A DNA stretch of 9,461 bases. Source: JBCCZC01 sp039188505. Its GTDB lineage: Bacteria; Pseudomonadota; Gammaproteobacteria; Xanthomonadales; SZUA-38. A model generated the notes under the pieces. The model worked only from the letters and a program-made list of their open reading frames with translations, searched no databases and was not told the origin of the DNA. The DNA is taken from contig JBCCZC010000215.1 in assembly GCA_039188505.1 (NCBI GenBank), positions 1-9,461 of the forward strand, written 5' to 3'. This document shows positions 5,491 to 9,461 of the stretch, piece after piece; position 1 is the first letter of the stretch; every line of letters begins with the position of its first letter. The position numbers and the translations under genes were made by a program.

Positions 5491-5763
5491 TCAGCCTCCC
5501 TGCGGTACGTAACCCTCCGGCATGTCGCCGCCATCGCCAAAGAAGTAGCGCTCCATCTGCTCTTCGAGGTACTTCCGGTGCTTCGGGTCGATGGGTGTGA
5601 GTCGGTTCTCGTTGATCAACATGGTCTGGTGGGCGAGCCACTGCTGCCACGCCTCCTTCGAGACCGCCTCGAAGATCCGCTTGCCCAGGTCGCCGGGGTA
5701 GGGCACGCGATCGAGACCTTCGGCCTCGCGTTCGAGCTTCACGCAATGAATCGTTCTTGCCAT
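5491..5763 (-). CDS. yggX: YggX, probable Fe(2+)-trafficking protein
   Basis: Small cytoplasmic protein of 90 residues, the usual family length, linked to iron handling and to protection of iron-sulfur enzymes from oxidants (family knowledge from enterobacteria). The N terminus MARTIHCVKLEREAEGLD keeps the family's conserved C7. YPGDLGKRI, SKEAWQQWLAHQTMLINE, HRKYLEEQMERYFF and the closing EGYVPQGG all match YggX. The ATG at 5761-5763 has AAGGA 8 nt upstream. The gene overlaps the end of mutY by 25 nt, and mutY–yggX is a widely conserved pair in gammaproteobacteria. Downstream come 126 bp before the LTxxQ gene on the same strand, with only a weak imperfect dyad after the stop, so some readthrough into the peroxidase module is possible. 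Confidence 0.95.
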   Translation of the reverse strand: MARTIHCVKLEREAEGLDRVPYPGDLGKRIFEAVSKEAWQQWLAHQTMLINENRLTPIDPKHRKYLEEQMERYFFGDGGDMPEGYVPQGG

Positions 5764-6764
5764 TGGAGGGTTCCTTGGAAATGGTCCTGGAGCAGGCCGG
5801 CCACGGGCCGCGGAAGGCCGACGCTCGAAAGATCCGAGCGGCTGATGGATCGCCGGTCGAGGTCCTCGAGACGGGCAGGCCAGGTCTCGAGGCGCACCGG
5901 CGTCATGACCAGCCGAAAGTGGGTGAACGTGTGGCGGATCGGTGCCGCCATGGGATGGGCCGATCCGACGATGTCGAGCTCCTCGACGAGCGGCGGCGCG
6001 TAGAGGCCGCCCCAGATGCCCGTCGGCGGGCGTCGTTCGAGCACCACGGTCTCGTCGTGGACGACGAGCAGGGCGAAGCGATGCTTCTCCGGTAGGGCCT
6101 TCCGCGGCCGCTTCGCCGGATAGCGCAGGGGCTCGCCGGTAGCGCGGCCGGTGCAGTCGCTCGAGACCGGACAGCAATCGCAAGCGGGCTCGCGGGGTCT
6201 GCAGACGGTCGCGCCCAGATCCATGATCGCCTGGGTGTAGTCGGCCACCCGCGCGGACGGCGTGCGCGTCTCGGCAAGCTCCCAGAGCGCTCGCTGGACG
6301 GCGGTGCGCCCGGGCCAGCCCTCGATCGCCGCATGGCGCGCGAGGACCCGCTTCACATTGCCGTCGAGGATCGGGAACGGATCGCCGTGCACCTGGGCGA
6401 GGATCGCGCCGGCCGTGGAGCGACCGATCCCGGGCAGGCCCAGCAGCGCCTCGAAGTCCCGCGGCAGATCGCCGCCGTGAAGCTCGACGCACGCCCGGGC
6501 TGCATGCCGGATATTGCGCGCCCGGGAGTAGTAGCCGAGGCCTGACCACTGCGCCAGCACTTCATCCTCGGAGGCCGCAGCAAGGTCGGCGAGGGTGGGA
6601 AACGCGGTCAGGAAGCGATCGTAGTAGCCGATGACCGTGGCCACCTGCGTCTGCTGGAGCATGATCTCGGAAAGCCAGACGCGATACGCGTTGCCGCCCT
6701 GCCAGGGGAGGTCCTTGCGGCCGTGGTCGTCATACCAGGCCAGCAGGCGCTCGGCGAAGCTCAA
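5739..6764 (-). CDS. mutY: Adenine DNA glycosylase MutY
   Basis: Base-excision repair enzyme that removes adenine mispaired with 8-oxoguanine, limiting oxidative mutation. Length is 341 residues, close to E. coli MutY (350). The catalytic domain has WLSEIMLQQTQV with E33, the helix-hairpin-helix LLGLPGIGRSTAGAI (108-122) and catalytic D134 in ILDGNVKRVLAR. The [4Fe-4S] ligands are C188-X6-C195-X2-C198-X5-C204. The NUDIX-like C-terminal domain carries HTFTHF at 278-283; E. coli has Ser where this has Thr in the loop that recognises 8-oxoguanine. The start is TTG (6764-6762), overlapping the ftsY stop as TTGA and preceded by GAGG 4 nt upstream. It aligns to MutY N termini at the right place. 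The 3' end overlaps yggX by 25 nt. ftsY directly before mutY is not the arrangement I know from E. coli or Pseudomonas. Confidence 0.96.
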   Translation of the reverse strand: MSFAERLLAWYDDHGRKDLPWQGGNAYRVWLSEIMLQQTQVATVIGYYDRFLTAFPTLADLAAASEDEVLAQWSGLGYYSRARNIRHAARACVELHGGDLPRDFEALLGLPGIGRSTAGAILAQVHGDPFPILDGNVKRVLARHAAIEGWPGRTAVQRALWELAETRTPSARVADYTQAIMDLGATVCRPREPACDCCPVSSDCTGRATGEPLRYPAKRPRKALPEKHRFALLVVHDETVVLERRPPTGIWGGLYAPPLVEELDIVGSAHPMAAPIRHTFTHFRLVMTPVRLETWPARLEDLDRRSISRSDLSSVGLPRPVAGLLQDHFQGTLQWQERFIA

Positions 6765-7780
6765 CTTTCCTCGAGGCCCGGCAGGATGGCGTCCACGAAC
6801 TCCTCCGCGTCGAAGGGGCGCAGGTCGCCGATCTTCTCGCCGACGCCAATGAACCGGATCGGGAGCCGCCGCTGGCGGGCGACCGCCATGACGATGCCCC
6901 CCTTCGCGGTGCCGTCGAGCTTGGTGACCACGACGCCGCTGACACCAGCGGCCTGCTGAAACTGTTCGGCCTGCTGCAGGGCGTTCTGGCCCGTACCGCC
7001 GTCGATGACCAGGAGCACCTCGTGGGGCGCCTTGGCGTCGAGCTTCTTCAGCACCCGGCGAATCTTCGACAGTTCGTCCATGAGGTTGGACTTCGTATGG
7101 AGGCGCCCGGCCGTATCCGCGATCAGGATCTGAACGCCCCGGGCCTTGGCGGCCTCCATCGCGTCGAAGACGACGGAAGCCGAGTCGGCGCCGGTCTGCT
7201 GGGCGATGACGGGAACGTCGTTGCGTTCACCCCACTGCTGGAGCTGCTCCACGGCGGCGGCGCGGAAGGTATCTCCGGCAGCAAGCATCACGGACAGTCC
7301 GCGCTCCTTGCAGCGCTTGGCCAGCTTGCCGATCGTGGTCGTCTTGCCGACGCCGTTGACGCCCACGACGAGGATCACGTAGGGCTTGGCCTTGGGATCG
7401 ACGATGAGCGGGCGCGCGTAGGGCTTGAGCCGCCATACGAGCTGCTCGCGCAGGGCCTTGATCACGGCTTCGGTGTCGCCGAGCTCGCGGCGCTTCACGC
7501 CCTTCGTCAGCTCGTCGATGATCTCCATGGTCGTGTCGGCCCCGACGTCGGCCATGAGCAGGGCCGTCTCCAGCTCCTCGAACAGCTCGTCATCGAGCTG
7601 GCGCCGCAGCCGGAACATGTTCTTGAGGGTCTGGCCGAAGCTGCCGCGGGAGCGCTGCATGCGATCCTCGAGCGCACCGGAGTTCTCCTCGCCCTCGGCG
7701 CTGAGCAGGTTGGCCGGGTCGTCGGGCGTAGCCGGCTTCTCGGCCTTCTCCGCCTTGTCTTTGCCGCGGAATTTGAACAT
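6761..7780 (-). CDS. ftsY: Signal recognition particle receptor FtsY
   Basis: SRP GTPase that docks ribosome–SRP complexes at the inner membrane for co-translational protein insertion. Length is 339 residues. The NG domain has the P-loop GVNGVGKTT (140-148), the conserved GDTFRAAAVEQL after residue 168, DTAGR (222-226), TGQNAL (263-268) and the guanine-binding TKLD in TKLDGTAKGG (286-295). It closes with the FtsY-typical GVGEKIGDLRPFDAEEFVDA. The N-terminal A-domain is only about 45 residues, charged (MFKFRGKDKAEKAEK), and lacks the long acidic region of E. coli FtsY. The ATG 7780 start has no clear Shine-Dalgarno; a plausible promoter lies at 7838-7810. Divergent rsmD is the classic neighbour. 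The stop overlaps the TTG start of mutY. Confidence 0.97.
   Translation of the reverse strand: MFKFRGKDKAEKAEKPATPDDPANLLSAEGEENSGALEDRMQRSRGSFGQTLKNMFRLRRQLDDELFEELETALLMADVGADTTMEIIDELTKGVKRRELGDTEAVIKALREQLVWRLKPYARPLIVDPKAKPYVILVVGVNGVGKTTTIGKLAKRCKERGLSVMLAAGDTFRAAAVEQLQQWGERNDVPVIAQQTGADSASVVFDAMEAAKARGVQILIADTAGRLHTKSNLMDELSKIRRVLKKLDAKAPHEVLLVIDGGTGQNALQQAEQFQQAAGVSGVVVTKLDGTAKGGIVMAVARQRRLPIRFIGVGEKIGDLRPFDAEEFVDAILPGLEES
6766..6772 (-). promoter_or_regulatory. Shine-Dalgarno supporting the TTG start of mutY
   Basis: The minus strand reads GAGGAAA-G-TTG here, inside the last codons of ftsY. GAGG sits 4 nt before the TTG, slightly close but usable. Together with the TTGA overlap it supports this non-ATG start and translational coupling of mutY to ftsY. 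Confidence 0.5.
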
Positions 7781-7790
7781 GGTGGCGTCC

Positions 7791-8390
7791 GTGGGGCGAT
7801 CAGGTCACCAAGATAGGGTTCGCGGCCGTCGAAGCCAACCGGGGCAGGTCAGGATCATCGGTGGCCGCTGGCGCGGTCGCCGAATCGACGTCGTCGACGC
7901 GCCCGGTCTGCGGCCGACCGGCGACCGGATCCGCGAGACGCTCTTCAACTGGTTGGCGCCCTGGATCGACGGGGCCCGCTGCCTCGACCTCTTTGCAGGA
8001 ACCGGTGCGCTGGGCTTCGAAGCGGCCTCCCGCGGCGCCGCGTCCGTGGTGCTCGTGGAAAGCGTCGGCCGGGTCGCTCGATCCCTCACGGAGACGGCCG
8101 TCACGCTCGGTGCGGACGCGGTCCAGGTGGTCAACACCGATGCGCGGGCCTTTCTCGAGGGTGCCGACGCGTCCTTCTCGATCGTGTTCGTGGATCCACC
8201 CTTCGACGCCGATCTGCACGCCGACATGCTCCCGCGCGTCGCCGCGGCGGTGGCGCCCGGGGGGCTCATGTACGTCGAAGCGCCGCGGGCTACGATGATC
8301 GAATTGCCGGCGGGCTTCCGGTGGCTCCGGGACAAGGAAGCCGGCGACGTTCGCTTCGGCCTGCTGGAGCGCGCGGCGGACGGGGGATGA
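7791..8390 (+). CDS. rsmD: 16S rRNA (guanine(966)-N(2))-methyltransferase RsmD
   Basis: SAM-dependent methylase that modifies G966 of 16S rRNA in the 30S subunit. With the GTG 7791 start it is 199 residues, like E. coli RsmD (198). Motifs: QVRIIGGRWRGRRI (19-32), GLRPTGDRIRETLFNWLAP (39-57), SAM-binding DLFAGTGALGFEAASRG (66-82), catalytic VFVDPPF (132-138) and a C-terminal half with YVEAPR and LRDKEAGDVRFGL. The start is uncertain: GTG 7791, GTG 7782 and ATG 7779 are all in frame and none has a strong Shine-Dalgarno. ATG 7779 would overlap the ftsY ATG on the opposite strand by 2 bp. I chose 7791 because it avoids that overlap and is nearest to the usual leader length. The gene is divergent from ftsY and 66 bp before coaD. 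Confidence 0.94.
   Translation: MGRSGHQDRVRGRRSQPGQVRIIGGRWRGRRIDVVDAPGLRPTGDRIRETLFNWLAPWIDGARCLDLFAGTGALGFEAASRGAASVVLVESVGRVARSLTETAVTLGADAVQVVNTDARAFLEGADASFSIVFVDPPFDADLHADMLPRVAAAVAPGGLMYVEAPRATMIELPAGFRWLRDKEAGDVRFGLLERAADGG
7810..7838 (-). promoter_or_regulatory. Candidate sigma-70 promoter for ftsY-mutY-yggX
   Basis: On the minus strand TTGGCT (7838-7833) and TATCTT (7815-7810) are separated by exactly 17 bp; each matches 4 of 6 consensus bases. Transcription would start near 7803, giving a leader of roughly 20 nt before ATG 7780. The element lies inside the first codons of rsmD on the other strand, so the two genes share this stretch. Confidence 0.4.
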
Positions 8391-8406
8391 GCGCAGGGCG
8401 CGCCCT

Positions 8407-8415
8407 TGCTACAAT
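8407..8415 (+). promoter_or_regulatory. Candidate extended -10 promoter for coaD
   Basis: TG-C-TACAAT at 8407-8415 is an extended -10 element: TACAAT matches 5 of 6 consensus bases and TG sits one base upstream. No good -35 is seen 17 bp before it, which extended -10 promoters tolerate. It lies just after the rsmD stop (8388-8390) and predicts a start site near 8422, about 35 nt before the chosen coaD start. Confidence 0.4.
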
Positions 8416-8441
8416 CGCGCGCCGAACCCAATCCCCCAGGC

Positions 8442-8447
8442 GAGAGG
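8442..8447 (+). promoter_or_regulatory. Ribosome binding site that decides the coaD start
   Basis: GAGAGG at 8442-8447, part of AGGCGAGAGG, lies 9 nt before TTG 8457. It supports that TTG over the in-frame TTG at 8406, which would place the N terminus inside the predicted promoter. Confidence 0.55.
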
Positions 8448-8456
8448 CTTACGCCG

Positions 8457-8957
8457 TTGGCCAATCCGCGCATCGCGATCTATCCGGGTACCTTCGACCC
8501 GATCACCAACGGACACATGGATCTGCTCGAGCGGGCCGCGCGGCTATTCGATCGGACCATCGTGGCCGTCGCCCGGAGCACGGGCAAGAACCCGGCCTTC
8601 GGGATCGATGACCGCCTTGCGTTCGCGCGCCTGGCGCTCGCCGATGTTCCCAATGTCGAGGTCATGGGTTTTCACGTACTGCTTGCCGATTTTGCCAAGC
8701 AGGTCAACGCGGGGGTCGTGATCCGCGGCCTGCGGGCCGTTTCCGATTTCGAGTACGAATTCCAGCTGGCCAGCATGAATCGCCACCTCATGCCGGAGGT
8801 CGAGACACTCTTCCTCACGCCGGCGGAGCAGTACAGCTTCATCTCCTCGTCGCTGGTTCGCGAAGTCGCGCGGCTCGGTGGCGACGTTTCCGGTTTCGTC
8901 CACCCGTCGGTGAACGCGGCGCTGCGAAAGCATTTCCTCGACGCCGGATCGGCTTGA
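8457..8957 (+). CDS. coaD: Phosphopantetheine adenylyltransferase CoaD
   Basis: Makes dephospho-CoA from 4'-phosphopantetheine and ATP, the fourth step of CoA synthesis, in the cytoplasm. From TTG 8457 it is 166 residues, close to the roughly 160 of the family. The nucleotidyltransferase signature YPGTFDPITNGH (9-20) carries the T/HxGH-type site. RGLRAVSDFEYEFQLASMNRHL (90-111) and EQYSFISSSLVREVARLGGDV (124-144) are CoaD hallmarks. An upstream in-frame TTG at 8406 would add 17 residues (MLQSRAEP...) with no counterpart in the family, so I reject it. The gene follows rsmD and precedes the ferredoxin by 43 bp. An extended -10 promoter candidate sits at 8407-8415. Confidence 0.96.
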   Translation: MANPRIAIYPGTFDPITNGHMDLLERAARLFDRTIVAVARSTGKNPAFGIDDRLAFARLALADVPNVEVMGFHVLLADFAKQVNAGVVIRGLRAVSDFEYEFQLASMNRHLMPEVETLFLTPAEQYSFISSSLVREVARLGGDVSGFVHPSVNAALRKHFLDAGSA

Positions 8958-9000
8958 ATCCGACTTTCCAATGCAGACCCGCCCCGGCGGGCCCAGGATC

Positions 9001-9243
9001 ATGGCTCTTTACATCACCGACCAGTGCATCAACTGTGACGTCTGCGAACCGGAATGCCCCAATGACGCAATCGCGATGGGGCCCGAGATCTATGAGATCG
9101 ATCCGAAGAGCTGCACGGAGTGCGTCGGCCACTTCGACGAGCCGCAGTGTGTCGAAGTCTGCCCCGTCGAATGCATCTTCACCGACCCCAAACACGAGGA
9201 ATCCCGCGAGGACCTCGAGAGTAAATACCGGCGCCTGACGTGA
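9001..9243 (+). CDS. 2[4Fe-4S] ferredoxin, Chromatium/YfhL type
   Basis: Low-potential electron carrier of 80 residues, cytoplasmic. Cluster ligands are C9-X2-C12-X2-C15-X3-C19 and C38-X2-C41-X8-C50-X3-C54. The eight-residue gap between C41 and C50 and the C-terminal helical tail (KHEESREDLESKYRRLT) mark the Allochromatium vinosum-type subfamily, which also includes E. coli YfhL. An extra C58 in VCPVECIF is also typical of the Chromatium protein. ATG 9001 is chosen because MALYITDQCINC matches family N termini. AGGA lies only 2 nt before it, so the binding site is poor, and the in-frame ATG at 8971 adds ten unmatched residues. Its place after coaD and before a gamma-glutamyltranspeptidase is as in pseudomonads. 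The redox partner is unknown. Confidence 0.95.
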   Translation: MALYITDQCINCDVCEPECPNDAIAMGPEIYEIDPKSCTECVGHFDEPQCVEVCPVECIFTDPKHEESREDLESKYRRLT

Positions 9244-9254
9244 GTAGTCACCGA

Positions 9255-9461
9255 ATGCGAATGATCCGAATCCTTCTTTCCTGCGCGCTTGGCCTGCTCA
9301 TGGCGACCACTTCGGCTACGGCCGACCGACCGCGCGCAGCCATTGCGAGCGCCCACTTCCACGCGACGGAAGCGGGCTTCGAAGTTCTCGAGGCCGGCGG
9401 CAACGCCTTCGACGCTGCCATTGCGGTCAGCGCGGCTCTGGCGGTCGTCGAGCCGTCCAGC
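9255..9461 (+). CDS. ggt: Gamma-glutamyltranspeptidase, N-terminal fragment (runs off window)
   Basis: The first 69 residues of a secreted gamma-glutamyltransferase/glutathione hydrolase, which cleaves glutathione and transfers the gamma-glutamyl group in the periplasm. A Sec signal (MRMIRILLSCALGLLMATTS followed by ATA) is probably cleaved before DRPRAA. The mature start A-I-A-S-A-H, then HATEAGFEVLEAGGNAFDAA and IAVSAALAVVEPSS, is the diagnostic N-terminal block of the family. The catalytic Thr of the small subunit lies beyond the window. ATG 9255 is used; ATG 9261 and GTG 9240 (overlapping the ferredoxin stop as GTGA) are in frame, and no start has a clear Shine-Dalgarno. The 11-nt gap to the ferredoxin suggests co-transcription. 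Confidence 0.9.
   Translation, partial: MRMIRILLSCALGLLMATTSATADRPRAAIASAHFHATEAGFEVLEAGGNAFDAAIAVSAALAVVEPSS

Noticed and set aside
7425..7790. Upstream extension of the rsmD frame into ftsY
   Set aside because: The extra N-terminal part is serine/arginine-rich shadow translation of ftsY; RsmD homology begins only at QVRIIGG.
8406..8456. In-frame TTG at 8406 as the coaD start
   Set aside because: It would add 17 residues with no family counterpart, overlaps a good extended -10 element, and has no Shine-Dalgarno; TTG 8457 has one.
8971..9000. ATG 8971 as the ferredoxin start
   Set aside because: The extra ten residues are not found in this ferredoxin type and no ribosome site precedes it; MALYITD at 9001 matches family N termini.
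9255..9461. Possible lipobox (LLSC) in the gamma-glutamyltranspeptidase signal
   Set aside because: The -2 position is Leu, the Cys comes too early and is followed by more hydrophobic residues, so an ordinary Sec signal fits better.

Overview
The window is GC-rich, densely coded bacterial DNA, and I read it as gammaproteobacterial. Three things support this: a ftsY gene divergent from rsmD, a coaD – Chromatium-type ferredoxin – gamma-glutamyltranspeptidase run as known from pseudomonads, and a mutY–yggX pair. No genus can be named. There is no rRNA, tRNA, insertion sequence, phage gene or CRISPR array.

Layout. (1) Positions 2-985, plus strand: the C-terminal half of the translation GTPase TypA/BipA. 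(2) Positions 1090-5364, minus strand, read right to left: a four-gene module made of a small secreted LTxxQ (Spy/CpxP-like) protein, a secreted animal-type haem peroxidase, a BaeS-like histidine kinase and a BaeR-like response regulator. The first two genes overlap by 4 nt and the last two by 8 nt. A 111-bp gap with a strong hairpin separates the peroxidase from the kinase. (3) Positions 5491-7780, minus strand: ftsY, mutY and yggX, each overlapping the next. (4) Positions 7791-9461, plus strand: rsmD, coaD, a 2[4Fe-4S] ferredoxin and the start of a gamma-glutamyltranspeptidase. No gene-free stretch exceeds about 130 bp.

How the genes work together. Regions 1, 3 and 4 are mostly housekeeping: ribosome-associated GTPase, SRP receptor, adenine glycosylase, iron-trafficking protein, 16S rRNA methylase, CoA synthesis and ferredoxin. 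Region 2 is the accessory part and the most interesting. In E. coli, BaeSR senses envelope stress and activates spy, which encodes an LTxxQ periplasmic chaperone. Here a BaeSR-like pair sits directly downstream of an LTxxQ protein, with a catalytically complete animal-type peroxidase between them. The 126-bp leader of the module holds a BaeR-box-like sequence, an 11-bp-period direct repeat, and a GTGCAC-N5-GTGCAC element next to the ribosome binding site. The inferred picture is a self-regulated envelope or oxidative-stress module placed beside two oxidative-damage genes, mutY and yggX. All motif positions were read by eye; no database search was run.
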